Assembly: GCA_002390705.1 (NCBI GenBank)
Contig: DGQA01000031.1
Span: 1 to 64,000, forward strand
DNA length: 64,000 bases
From: Actinobacteria bacterium UBA4426
GTDB taxonomy: Bacteria > Actinomycetota > Actinomycetes > S36-B12
Direction: 5' to 3'
Position 1 is the stretch's first letter, and the number at the start of each line of letters is the position of its first letter. Below the pieces are notes generated by a model. That model was not told the DNA's origin and did no database searches. It was given only the letters and a program-made list of their open reading frames with translations. Shown here in pieces: positions 15,664 through 23,623 of this stretch. Made by a program: the position numbers and the translations under genes.

Positions 15664-15896
15664 GTGCGCATGGTAACAACAGGTGGCCGCTTTATGAGAG
15701 TGGAAATACGCTTACCACCGAGTCTGAATAATGCGGCTTGGTCCATCGACTTCTTGTGAAACGACAATCCGATCTGGGAATCGTTCCTTTATTTCGCTCA
15801 CGTGGCTAATTACCCCGATGGTTTGACCGCCTGAGAGTGAGGTCGTCGAACGAGGGTCTGCCATTGATTCATCCATCACACTGATTCCAAGACCGG
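15631..15896. repeat. Left copy of imperfect direct repeat flanking the G+C-rich island
   Basis: Covers the thioesterase 5' end, the intergenic gap and the sbcC 3' end. It matches 23,624-24,061 at roughly nine bases in ten over the sbcC part by eye. It lacks 171 bases present in the right copy, lost between two ACCGCCTGA repeats. Homology stops near 15,896, where lipoprotein remnant sequence begins. Confidence 0.85.
15712..15896 (-). pseudogene. sbcC 3'-end fragment (decayed duplicate)
   Basis: The reverse frame encodes GLGISVMDES...TTSLSGG directly joined to TIGVISHVSE...RIIQTR. This is the C-terminal end of SbcC (intact at 23,705-26,446) with 57 codons missing. The missing part encodes the Walker B region and lies between two SGG-coding ACCGCCTGA repeats. 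The upstream part of sbcC is absent and replaced by unrelated G+C-rich sequence. A GTG at 15,924 opens a 70-codon frame, but no ribosome site or complete domain supports a functional product. Confidence 0.85.
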
Positions 15897-16006
15897 CTGT
15901 CGACCTCGCTGGTCGTCTCCGCACCGCCGTCTCCGTCGTTGCTGCCGCAGGCCACGGCTGCCCCTAGAAACACCACGCAGCTGAGAGCTGCCAGAAATCA
16001 CTTCAT
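15897..16006 (-). pseudogene. Truncated lipoprotein gene remnant (signal peptide only)
   Basis: Reverse strand from ATG 16,006 reads M-K-stop-F, then a hydrophobic stretch ending in GAAVAC followed by GSNDGDGGAETTSEV. That is the pattern of an actinobacterial lipoprotein signal peptide with lipobox cysteine and a hydrophilic linker. Codon 3 is TGA, and after about 32 codons the sequence switches to the sbcC fragment. It is therefore the 5' end of a lost lipoprotein gene, possibly another ABC binding protein, on the island's left edge. The identity of the lost domain cannot be known. Confidence 0.7.
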
Positions 16007-16094
16007 TGCCTACGCCTCTGATCATTGACACACACCCAGATGAATGTCCATTTGATTCTTACTAATTACCGAACCATGTGTCAACGATCACAAA

Positions 16095-16113
16095 GAATCA
16101 ATCGCAGTGATTC
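16095..16113 (-). terminator. Small hairpin after quinone oxidoreductase gene
   Basis: GAATCA (16095-16100) pairs with TGATTC (16108-16113) around a 7-base loop, immediately downstream of the stop at 16114. On the reverse strand it is followed by only TTTG. The stem is short; weak terminator at best. Confidence 0.35.
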
Positions 16114-17085
16114 TCAGACGAACCGCAGCACGGTCTTGCCCAGACTCTTCCGATCGAGCATTGCGCGCATGGCTGCGGCGATGTCTTCGACCGGAACGAT
16201 CTGACGCACGTCGGGTCGGACCGCTCCTGATTCGACCAGCGGCATCAGTTCGTCCCACTGCTGCCGCGCGAACCCTGGATGCGCGCGCGTCCACGGACCC
16301 CAGGCAACACCGGAGACGTCGATGTTCGCGAGTAGCAGGCGGTTCAGCCGGACCGACGGAATCTCGCCGGCGACGTACCCCAACGAGAGTAGCCGGCCAC
16401 CGATGGTCAGCGAGCGCAAAGACTCCAGCACGACCTGGTCGCTCCCGATCACATCGAGGACCACGTCCGCACCGAGGCCGCCAGTGAGGTCGCGGACGCG
16501 CTCGGCGCTGGCGCCCTCGATGATCTCGTCGGCTCCCATCGTGGTCGCGAATGCGGCCTCCTCGGCCGAGGACACCATGCCGATCACCCTGCAGCCGAGA
16601 CCGGCGGCGATCTGCACGGCGGCGGACCCGACACCGCCGGCCGCGCCGTTGACGACGACGACGGACCCCGGGCGGACCCGCGCCCGCACGGCCAAAGCGA
16701 AATGAGCAGTGAGGTAGTTGAGGGGCATCGCGGCGCCCTGATTGAAGTTGAGCGACTGCGGGAGCGGGAAGACCCGTTCGGACGGCACGGCGACCACCTC
16801 GGCCGCACTTCCGTACGCCGACCAGCCGGCCACTCGGTCACCGGCAGTGAACCCGAGCGCTGCCGCGTCCTGGGAAACCACCCCTGCGAAGTCGACGCCA
16901 AGGACGAAGGGCACCTCGGGCTTGATCTGGTAGCGACCCTCGCTCATCAGTAGGTCGGGGTAGGAAAGGCCGACACTGTGCACCTCGATCAGAACCTCGT
17001 CCTCGCCGGCCACAGGAGCAGGACCGATCTCGCCAACCCGAACGCCGTCGGGCCCATCCAGTGCGACGACCTGGGCAGCCCTCAT
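16114..17085 (-). CDS. NADPH:quinone oxidoreductase / zinc-independent MDR-family oxidoreductase
   Basis: From ATG 17,085 the product is 323 residues. It is a medium-chain dehydrogenase/reductase of the quinone oxidoreductase type: an N-terminal GroES-like domain (SVGLSYPDLLMSEG) and a Rossmann motif NGAAGGVGSAAVQIA typical of NADPH-dependent, zinc-free members. Such enzymes reduce quinones or the double bond of enoyl-CoA/ketone substrates. The start overlaps the stop of the CoA-transferase-like gene (ATGA), so it is the last gene of the island operon. The frame is open further upstream, but those residues are an antisense-type Arg-rich shadow. Confidence 0.88.
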   Translation of the reverse strand: MRAAQVVALDGPDGVRVGEIGPAPVAGEDEVLIEVHSVGLSYPDLLMSEGRYQIKPEVPFVLGVDFAGVVSQDAAALGFTAGDRVAGWSAYGSAAEVVAVPSERVFPLPQSLNFNQGAAMPLNYLTAHFALAVRARVRPGSVVVVNGAAGGVGSAAVQIAAGLGCRVIGMVSSAEEAAFATTMGADEIIEGASAERVRDLTGGLGADVVLDVIGSDQVVLESLRSLTIGGRLLSLGYVAGEIPSVRLNRLLLANIDVSGVAWGPWTRAHPGFARQQWDELMPLVESGAVRPDVRQIVPVEDIAAAMRAMLDRKSLGKTVLRFV

Positions 17086-18179
17086 CGGACCCAGCCGGTG
17101 AGCACATCCGAGACCGTCACAGGGCGAGCTCCAGGGGGTATCGGTGTGGTGGTGGTGGATCGGCTGAAGCGAGGTGCTGGCGCCGGTTGCGCTACCCCGT
17201 CGAGCTCGACGTAGGCGGACCGGCTGCGGGCATGCGCATCCTGGAGGGCCTCGCTGAAGGTGAGGACCGGAGTCGCGCAAGCGTCGGACCCCTCGAAGAC
17301 CTGAGCCCAGGCATCGCGGGAACGGTTGGCGACAGCGGCGGTGATCCGTTCGCGTATCCCCGGCCAGGCCGCGCGGTCGTATTGGTCGCCGATGGTGTCG
17401 GGATCGATCTCGAGGTTGGCCAGCAGGATCGCGAAGAACTTCCGTTCGATCGCGCCGATGGCCAGGTAGCGACCGTCCAAACAAGTGTAGGTGTCGTAGA
17501 AGGGCGCGCCTCCGTCCAGGAGGTTACTCTGCCGCTCCTCCGACCAGGTGCCGGCACCGCGCATCGCCCACATCTTCTGGGCGATGATGCCGATCCCGTC
17601 GACCATGGCGGTGTCGACGACCTGTCCGTGTCCGGACCGCTCCCGCTCCCAGAGCGCCGCCAGCAAGCCGGTCACCAGAACCATCGAGCCGCCGCCGTAG
17701 TCGCCTAGCAAGGTGAGCGGAACCGGTGGTGGTCGGTCGGCCTCGCCGAGCGCGTGCAGGACGCCGGTTGCCGCCAGGTAGTTCAGGTCGTGGCCGGCCG
17801 ACATCGCCAGAGGGCCCTCGCGCCCCCAGCCCGTCATCCGGCCGAGGACCAGCCGGGGGTTCAGCTCCTGCAGTTCCTGTGGCCCCAGACCCATTCGTTC
17901 CAGGACGCCGGGCCGGAAGCCTTCGAGGAGGACGTCGGCGTTTCGGCAGAGCTCGCGTAGGTCCTGCAGTCCGGCCGCGGACTTGAGATCGAGGGTCGTG
18001 GTGCGCCGGCCGCGCAGGACATGGTCGACCGAGCCGGCCAGTTCGGCCATAGGCGAAGCTCCCGGCCTGTCGATCCGGACGACGTCGGCACCGAGGTCGG
18101 CTAGCACCATGGCGGAGTGCGGCACGGGTCCCAGCGCCGCCAGTTCCAAGACGCGGAGGTCGCTGAGCGGCCCTGTCAA
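17082..18179 (-). CDS. Class III CoA-transferase family protein (alpha-methylacyl-CoA racemase-like)
   Basis: About 365 residues if translation starts at TTG 18,179, which overlaps the MaoC stop as TTGA. This matches the usual family length, and the conserved N-terminus (LSDLRVLELAALGP) begins right after it; the open frame continues to 18,311 but without conservation. Features are ADVVRIDRPG, the LKS segment, GMT-like GRMTGWG, and GHDLNYLAATG with the His-Asp region, followed by LGDYGGGSM. These fit alpha-methylacyl-CoA racemase, which epimerises 2-methylacyl-CoA, more than formyl-CoA transferase. A racemase role suits degradation of branched side chains. The start codon is uncertain because the upstream ribosome site is weak. 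Confidence 0.82.
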   Translation of the reverse strand: MTGPLSDLRVLELAALGPVPHSAMVLADLGADVVRIDRPGASPMAELAGSVDHVLRGRRTTTLDLKSAAGLQDLRELCRNADVLLEGFRPGVLERMGLGPQELQELNPRLVLGRMTGWGREGPLAMSAGHDLNYLAATGVLHALGEADRPPPVPLTLLGDYGGGSMVLVTGLLAALWERERSGHGQVVDTAMVDGIGIIAQKMWAMRGAGTWSEERQSNLLDGGAPFYDTYTCLDGRYLAIGAIERKFFAILLANLEIDPDTIGDQYDRAAWPGIRERITAAVANRSRDAWAQVFEGSDACATPVLTFSEALQDAHARSRSAYVELDGVAQPAPAPRFSRSTTTTPIPPGARPVTVSDVLTGWVR

Positions 18180-19036
18180 AGGAGGCCTCGGAAGTAGGCC
18201 TGGGCTTGGAGGTGAGTCTGACCGGAGGGCCGGGCCACGTGGATCACGAAGCGGCGGGTGGCAGGGGCGGGCACCTCGTAAATGCGGTAGGTGAGAGCGT
18301 CGCCTGGCCATGCCTGAGCTTTCCAGCGGCAGACCAGTCGAGTCAGGTGGGCGGTGTCGTCGAGAGTCGAGAGAAGGGTGCCGACGACGCCGGCAGTCAG
18401 CATTCCGACTGCGAACGGACCGGGGTAGCCGCCGGCCTCGGCGAAGGCTTGGTCGTGATGGATCGGGTTGAAGTCTCCCGATGCCCCTTGGTACCGGACG
18501 AAGTCGGTGATGGTGAGCGGTTCGTCGGTCAACGCGAGGACTAGTTCATGGTCCTCAGGAGCGGACCAGGTCGGAACAACTGCCGTCGGGACAGTCCCGG
18601 GCGAACTCTGTTCGAGGAGGATCGAGGTGGCACGCAGACTCGCCACCACGTCGTTTCCGCCAATGGGGACGAAGTTGGTGACGGTTTCTGTGAACTCCAT
18701 CGTCCCGCGTCCACCGGGCTTCTCGTAGACCCGGTCGATGCGCTCGATGCCGGTCAACTCCGCGCCGATCGCGGGCGGGCCGGTGGAAAAGGTGAACTCC
18801 TGCTCCCCGTGCAGCACCCGGCGGTAGTCGCGATCGATGCCGTGCCAGGCGCTGTCTTCGGGCGCCAGCCAGAACCGGGCTGAGGCCAGAAAGGTCACCG
18901 GCGAGCAGACCGGGTGCGGCTGGTCCTTGGTCCAGGAGGTCGGGCGGGTCGCTCGGTGGAACTCTCGGCACTTTCCCAGCTCAACCGGCATCCGAAACGG
19001 TCGTCCGGTGCGACCAGCTAGGTCGCTCGTCGTCAT
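18176..19036 (-). CDS. MaoC-type enoyl-CoA hydratase/dehydratase, double hot-dog
   Basis: The 286-residue protein combines an N-terminal FAS1-type dehydratase hot dog (about residues 10-150) and a C-terminal MaoC hot dog. The second carries the hydratase motif SGDFNPIHHD (D-x4-H, near residues 188-197) followed by the overhang YPGPFAVGML. Such two-domain proteins hydrate 2-enoyl-CoA, often bulky or branched. Its neighbours (racemase-like, aldehyde dehydrogenase, SDR, CoA ligase) fit a beta-oxidation-like route. The 70-base gap to the upstream aldehyde dehydrogenase gene holds no obvious terminator. Confidence 0.85.
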   Translation of the reverse strand: MTTSDLAGRTGRPFRMPVELGKCREFHRATRPTSWTKDQPHPVCSPVTFLASARFWLAPEDSAWHGIDRDYRRVLHGEQEFTFSTGPPAIGAELTGIERIDRVYEKPGGRGTMEFTETVTNFVPIGGNDVVASLRATSILLEQSSPGTVPTAVVPTWSAPEDHELVLALTDEPLTITDFVRYQGASGDFNPIHHDQAFAEAGGYPGPFAVGMLTAGVVGTLLSTLDDTAHLTRLVCRWKAQAWPGDALTYRIYEVPAPATRRFVIHVARPSGQTHLQAQAYFRGLL

Positions 19037-19106
19037 GCTGCTGTCCGGCGACGGGGTGGAACATCCGAGCGCCCAGTGGAGGGTCGGGCGCCCGCTTGGC
19101 TTGATG

Positions 19107-20612
19107 TCAGCGAAGCGGCCACTGGATGTGCTTCACCTGGAAGAACTCGCGGAAACCGTCCTCGCCCATCTCGCGGCCGAAGCCGCTGAGGCCGAAGCCG
19201 CCCCAGGGTCCCTCGGGCCTCATGAAACCGCCGCCGTTGACGGTGACCGCTCCGGTCCGCAAGCGAAGAGCGAGCTGATGTGCCTCGGCGGGCTCGCCGA
19301 AGACGGCGGCATGCAGCCCGTACGGAGAGTCGTGGGCGATGGCGAGCGCCACCTCGACGTCATCGTAGGGGAGCAATGTTCCGACCGGACCGAAGAGCTC
19401 CTCCTGGCAGATGAGGTCGGAGTTGTTGACGTTGCCGATGATCGCCGGGTTCATGAAGTAACCCGGAAGCCCTTCAGGGCGTCCGCCGCCGGCGACGAGT
19501 GATCCGCCGCGCTCCAGGGCTCCGTTGAGGTGACCCTCTACGAAGTCGCGTTGCTCCGCCCTGATCAGCGGTCCGAGGTCGGTGTCCTCGGCCCATGGCG
19601 AACCCACCTTCATCTCGGCCATGAATCGGAAAGCGGCGTCGGCGTACTCGTCATACATGGCGCGCGGCACTAGGGTCCGTGTCGTGGCTCCGCAGCCCTG
19701 TCCGGAGTTCCGGGCGAACCGGTAGATGCTGTTCGCTACGACGTCGTCCACGTCTGAGCCCGGCAGGATGATCGAGGCAGACTTACCACCCAGCTCGAGG
19801 ACCAGGCGCTTGGTTGTATGGGCCGCGGCCTGCATGATGTGCCGGCCGACCGCCAGTGAACCAGTGAACATCACCATGTCGACGTCGGGGTGAGAGCTGA
19901 GGGTCTCACCCACGTCGCCGTCTCCCATCACGAAGTTGACTACGCCCTGGGGGAGGTCCGCTCTCTCGACGAGCCGCATGAACGCCAAGGTCGCCAGCGG
20001 CGTCCGCGGGGAGGGCTTGAAGACCAGGGAGCAGCCGGCAGCCAGACCGGGCCCGAGCTTCCAGGCGACCGAGTTAATCGGGAAGTTGTAGCCGGTGATC
20101 CCGGCGACCACCCCGACCGGGATCCGCTGCAGCAGCGAGTTGCTGGCCGGTGGACCCAGGTGCGGCGGGAGGCCCTCCTGGTAACCGCCGTGGGGGCCCT
20201 TCAGAGCCATGTCGGCGGCCCATCGCAGGTTGCCGATCGGCATCCCGACCTGCATCGCCCGGGTGAGCCCGATGGGGGTGCCGACCTCCGTCACGATGAT
20301 CTCGGCCAGCTCCTCGCGGTGCCGATCCATGATATCGGCGATCTGGAGGATCACTTCCGAGCGCTCCCGGGGAGTGGCGTCCTTCCACGGCCCTAAGTCG
20401 AAAGCCCTGCGAGCAGAGGCGACCGCGCGCTCGGCCTGGGAGGTCGTGGCGTTGGCGACGGTCCGGATCTCCTCGGTGGTGCTCGGGTTAACGATGTTCA
20501 ACCGAGTGTCGGCGTCACCGTCCTCCCATGTGCCGTTGATCCAGTTGGTCGGCCCGTCGATGAGGGCCTGGGCAGCGGGGCTCAGAGTGCGGGCGAGGTC
20601 GTTCGTGGTCAT
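19107..20612 (-). CDS. Aldehyde dehydrogenase, NAD(P)-dependent
   Basis: From ATG 20,612 the product is 501 residues, a full-length ALDH. The cofactor/fold motifs TGYNFP and KPSPRTPL are present, then VMFTGS, the general-base glutamate in LELGGKSA, the catalytic cysteine in NSGQGCGATTR and the C-terminal EELFGPVGTLLPYDD. It oxidises an aldehyde to acid or acyl-CoA. Only two bases separate its ATG from the upstream SDR stop, so the genes are co-translated. The frame is open to 20,666, but the added residues are unconserved. Substrate unknown. Confidence 0.9.
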   Translation of the reverse strand: MTTNDLARTLSPAAQALIDGPTNWINGTWEDGDADTRLNIVNPSTTEEIRTVANATTSQAERAVASARRAFDLGPWKDATPRERSEVILQIADIMDRHREELAEIIVTEVGTPIGLTRAMQVGMPIGNLRWAADMALKGPHGGYQEGLPPHLGPPASNSLLQRIPVGVVAGITGYNFPINSVAWKLGPGLAAGCSLVFKPSPRTPLATLAFMRLVERADLPQGVVNFVMGDGDVGETLSSHPDVDMVMFTGSLAVGRHIMQAAAHTTKRLVLELGGKSASIILPGSDVDDVVANSIYRFARNSGQGCGATTRTLVPRAMYDEYADAAFRFMAEMKVGSPWAEDTDLGPLIRAEQRDFVEGHLNGALERGGSLVAGGGRPEGLPGYFMNPAIIGNVNNSDLICQEELFGPVGTLLPYDDVEVALAIAHDSPYGLHAAVFGEPAEAHQLALRLRTGAVTVNGGGFMRPEGPWGGFGLSGFGREMGEDGFREFFQVKHIQWPLR

Positions 20613-20614
20613 GG

Positions 20615-21385
20615 TCACCGTGCGAGGAACCCTCCGTCGACGGGCAGGGCGACGCCAGTTACCCAACTCGCGTCGTCACTGGCGAGGAAGGCCGCTGCGC
20701 TGGCGATCTCCTCGGGTGCTGCCGCTCGGCCCATCGGGACCGACGCCTTGTATGTGGCCTTGAGGTCTTCGATGTCGGCGCCGTTCTCCCGACCGAAGAA
20801 CTGCGAGAGCATCGGCGTCTCGATCATCGCAGGCAGGATCGCGTTGGAGCGGATCCCCTCAGGACCGAGCCGGACGGCGAGCGACTTCATGAACAGCACG
20901 ATGCCTCCCTTGGACATCGAGTACAACGGGCTGAACGGCGAGCCGACCACCCCGGAGACCGACGACGTGAACAGAATCGATCCCTTGCCTTCGGCTTTCT
21001 GGATCAACGGCAACGCGAACTGGGTCGCGTAGAACGCGCTGCGCTGATTGACGTTGATGAGCTTCTCGAAATCGGCCGATTCGATGTCGAGCCCGGCCGC
21101 ACCTGGAATGCCGGCGTGGTTGAAGAGCACGTGTAAAACTTTGAAGTCCCGGGCCACTTGATCGATCATCGAGCGGATCTGATCGTTGTCCCCGACGTCG
21201 CAGACGATCGCGGTGGCAGCACCGCCGGCTTCCTCGATCTCGGTGACGACAGCCTTCGCCGCGTTTTCGTCGATGTCGGAGACGACGACGTGCGCGCCCT
21301 CGCTAGCGAAGCGCACGGCGCTCGCCCTGCCCATCCCTGAGCCACCCGCTGTGATCAGCGCGACCCTGTTTTCAAGTCGTCTCAC
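20615..21385 (-). CDS. Short-chain dehydrogenase/reductase (island copy)
   Basis: From GTG 21,385 the product is 256 residues. A strong AAGGAG site lies about 8 bases upstream and decides this start over the longer open frame to 21,631. TAGGSGMGR forms the cofactor loop (glycine motif A-G-G-S-G-M-G), D in VVSDIDEN suggests NAD(H) preference, NHAG follows, and the catalytic S-Y-K set is in SSVSG and YSMSKGG. The C-terminal WVTGVALPVDGG is standard. It is probably an alcohol or hydroxyacyl-CoA dehydrogenase of the island pathway. Confidence 0.9.
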   Translation of the reverse strand: MRRLENRVALITAGGSGMGRASAVRFASEGAHVVVSDIDENAAKAVVTEIEEAGGAATAIVCDVGDNDQIRSMIDQVARDFKVLHVLFNHAGIPGAAGLDIESADFEKLINVNQRSAFYATQFALPLIQKAEGKGSILFTSSVSGVVGSPFSPLYSMSKGGIVLFMKSLAVRLGPEGIRSNAILPAMIETPMLSQFFGRENGADIEDLKATYKASVPMGRAAAPEEIASAAAFLASDDASWVTGVALPVDGGFLAR

Positions 21386-21443
21386 ACTCTTACTCCTTCG
21401 ATTCTCCGTGTCGGGCGCTCTCCCCTGGGTGTGTTCGGTGTGG

Positions 21444-21644
21444 TCAGCGGACCTTGTAGCCGCCGTCGGCCACCAAGGCGTGCCCGGTGACGTAGGAGGA
21501 GCTCTCCGAGCACAGCCATGCGACGGCCTGGGCGATTTCGGCAGGCTTGCCGATCCGGGTGAGGACGCAACCGATCCGGTCGATGTACTCGGCGTCGGAC
21601 TCGGTGCTGCCCTTACGGCGGCGAGCAGCAATCGGGGTGTCCAT
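21444..21644 (-). pseudogene. SDR gene reduced to its C-terminal quarter, with intact ribosome site
   Basis: A 66-codon frame from ATG 21,644 starts with MDTPIAARRR and ends with the SDR C-terminal signature RIGKPAEIAQAV...SYVTGHALVADGGYKVR. Cofactor loop and catalytic Tyr/Lys are absent. The ATG falls where full SDRs read (V/M)DTP, about 190 residues into the protein, yet GAGGAG lies about 4 bases upstream. The simplest reading is an internal deletion that fused the original start region to the 3' end. It may still be transcribed as the first frame of the island operon but cannot be an active SDR. Confidence 0.75.
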
Positions 21645-21671
21645 CACTCTCCTCTTTCCTTGGACATCCAT

Positions 21672-21959
21672 GGAGGGGTCCCACGGTTGAACCCACTCAC
21701 AAATTCAGTCTTGGCATGCCCTATCATTATCATCAATTGTCGCCGCCAAGTCAAGCCTCCGACAAGTCATCATCGATAAGCCATTTCTCATCCCTGAGGA
21801 TGCTCACCATTACCCGGGCACTCTTAAGTGGGACACGGAGAGTGTTATGCGGCTGGTTTCGTGAGTCTCGTCGGGGGTTGGTCATGGCACAAATTTCGTG
21901 GCTACAGTCACCATGTAATCGCACGCCAAAGCAAGAGCCGGAACGAGGAGTGCCGAACT
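21672..21959. promoter_or_regulatory. Divergent promoter region of the island
   Basis: This 288-base gap separates the reverse-strand operon from the forward acyl-CoA ligase. It must hold both promoters and possibly the breakpoint of the SDR deletion. It is lower in G+C than the genes around it. No clear inverted repeat or regulator gene was seen. Confidence 0.4.
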
Positions 21960-23594
21960 ATGAGGAGCTACCGGGGGCTGATCGTCCCCTTCGAGAATCC
22001 CCTTGACTGGACTCTCGCCAAGGTGCTGCGCCACCAGGCCTGCGAACGACCCAACAAGGTCTACCTCGATGCCCCCGAGGAGGGCGTCACGATGACCTAC
22101 GGTGAGACGCTCGACGCGGCAGAGGCCGTCGCTCGGTCGCTCTGTGCCACCGGATCGACATACGGCGACCGCGTGATGATCCTGGCCCAGAACTCCTCGC
22201 AGCTGGTGCTCACCTGGTTTGGTACGGCAGTTGGCGGCTTCGTCGAGGTTCCGATCAACACCGCGTACGAGTTCGACTTCCTTGCCCACCAGATCCGGAC
22301 CGCGCAACCGACGGTCGCCATCATCGACGACCGATTCGCGCACCGCTTCGTCTCCATCAAGGAGGACTGCGCCGGGCTCGAGCGGTTCTGGGTCATCGAC
22401 AACGGTGAGCTCGACACCGCCCTAAAGACGTTGAGAGACGCCGGCTGGGCAGCAGAGCCTTGGGACGACCTGCTCACCCGTCGGGAGGCAGAGCTGCCTG
22501 AGGTTGTGGCTCGTGACCTGGGGGCGATCTTCTTCACCTCCGGCACGACCGGGCCTTCGAAGGGTGTGGCGATGTCGCACTCGCAGTTCTACTTCGACGC
22601 GGTCGAGTGCTACAACCTGACTCGGCTCACCAGTGAAGACACCTACATGGTGACTACGCCGCTCTTCCACGGCAACGCTCAGTGGCTCGCCGCGTACCCG
22701 GCGCTGGTCGCGGGCGCCCGCTTCGTACTCCGGCGTAAGTTCAGCGCGAGCCGCTGGATCGACTGGGTGCGCGAGAGCGGAGTCACGGTCACGAACTTCC
22801 TCGGCGTGATGATGGACTTCGTGTGGAAACAACCAGTGCGCGAGGACGACGCCGACAACCAGTTGCGGTGCATCTTTGCAGCCCCGACGGCCAGCTCGAT
22901 CGTGGACGGGTTCCGGCAGCGCTTCGGAGTCGAGGCGTTCGTGGAGGTCTTCGGACTCACCGAAGTTTCCATGCCGATCCTTTCGCCGTATGGCGAGGAC
23001 CGGCCGGCCGGCGCCGCCGGGCTGGCCGTGAACGAGTGGTTCGACATCCAGCTGGTCGACCCCGAGACCGACAAGGAGGTGGCCATCGGCGAGGTCGGAG
23101 AGCTGGTCGTCCGGTCCAAGTACCCATGGACACTAAGCAACGGCTACCACGGCGCCCCAGAGAAGACCCTGGAGGCGTGGAGAAACCTGTGGTTCCACAC
23201 TGGAGATGCACTGCGCCGGGACGAGGAAGGCTGGTATTACTTCGTCGACCGCTACAAGGACGCGCTCCGGCGACGCGGCGAGAACATCAGCTCGTACGAG
23301 ATCGAGCAGGCAGTGCTTTCTCACCCCAATGTCTTGGAGTGCGCCGTGATCGCGGTCCCGGCGACGATCGAGGCCGGCGAGGACGAGGTGATGGCCTGCG
23401 TGGTCACCGATGGGATGATCGAACCGGTAAAGCTCTACGCGTTCTGCTCGACGAAGATGCCGTCGTTCGCGCTTCCCCGGTTCATCCGCGTCCTTCCCGA
23501 GCTGCCGAAGACGCCCTCGGAGAAGGTGCAGAAGTCTGAGCTGCGCGCAGCAGGAGTCACCGCCGACACCTTCGATTGGGAGGCTGCCGGGTGA
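21960..23594 (+). CDS. Acyl-CoA synthetase (AMP-forming), CaiC/fatty-acyl-CoA ligase-like
   Basis: From ATG 21,960 the product is 544 residues; GAGGAG about 10 bases upstream decides this start over upstream in-frame ATGs. The AMP/P-loop motif FFTSGTTGPSKG, the FGLTE adenine-binding motif, WFHTGD and the hinge RYKDALRRRGENIS are all present, and the C-terminal KVQKSELR includes the catalytic lysine region. It activates a carboxylic acid to its CoA thioester using ATP. The overall pattern is close to crotonobetaine/carnitine-CoA ligase-like members, but the substrate is unknown. It is the only forward gene of the island and likely feeds the divergent operon. The stop lies about 30 bases before the right repeat. 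Confidence 0.9.
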   Translation: MRSYRGLIVPFENPLDWTLAKVLRHQACERPNKVYLDAPEEGVTMTYGETLDAAEAVARSLCATGSTYGDRVMILAQNSSQLVLTWFGTAVGGFVEVPINTAYEFDFLAHQIRTAQPTVAIIDDRFAHRFVSIKEDCAGLERFWVIDNGELDTALKTLRDAGWAAEPWDDLLTRREAELPEVVARDLGAIFFTSGTTGPSKGVAMSHSQFYFDAVECYNLTRLTSEDTYMVTTPLFHGNAQWLAAYPALVAGARFVLRRKFSASRWIDWVRESGVTVTNFLGVMMDFVWKQPVREDDADNQLRCIFAAPTASSIVDGFRQRFGVEAFVEVFGLTEVSMPILSPYGEDRPAGAAGLAVNEWFDIQLVDPETDKEVAIGEVGELVVRSKYPWTLSNGYHGAPEKTLEAWRNLWFHTGDALRRDEEGWYYFVDRYKDALRRRGENISSYEIEQAVLSHPNVLECAVIAVPATIEAGEDEVMACVVTDGMIEPVKLYAFCSTKMPSFALPRFIRVLPELPKTPSEKVQKSELRAAGVTADTFDWEAAG

Positions 23595-23623
23595 TGGCGA
23601 GAAGCCTCGCGTCACCAGACGAA

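Larger units (their letters stand above)
15897..23623. mobile_element. Horizontally acquired G+C-rich catabolic island at the sbcC-thioesterase junction
   Basis: This segment is visibly richer in G+C than both flanks, with strong G/C third-position preference, and is bounded on both sides by diverged copies of one host junction. It carries seven acyl-CoA metabolism genes or fragments and one lipoprotein remnant. No integrase, transposase, tRNA target or terminal inverted repeat is visible. Direct repeats with one incomplete sbcC copy and one incomplete thioesterase copy fit integration of a circle by single crossover, or recombination with a related strain. Mechanism is inferred. Confidence 0.8.

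Noticed and set aside
15712..15924. 70-codon frame as a functional SbcC-like protein
   Set aside because: It lacks the ATPase core and Walker B region and starts in unrelated lipoprotein remnant sequence; treated as a pseudogene.
17061..17708. Long forward frame (215 codons) inside the island
   Set aside because: It lies antisense to the CoA-transferase gene and comes from the high-G+C codon bias; no domain or ribosome site.
18837..19502. Forward frame of 221 codons across the MaoC and aldehyde dehydrogenase genes
   Set aside because: Antisense shadow in G+C-rich DNA; both reverse genes have complete family motifs.
22823..23539. Forward frame of 238 codons inside the acyl-CoA ligase
   Set aside because: Arg/Gly-rich translation in another frame of the ligase; no family signature.
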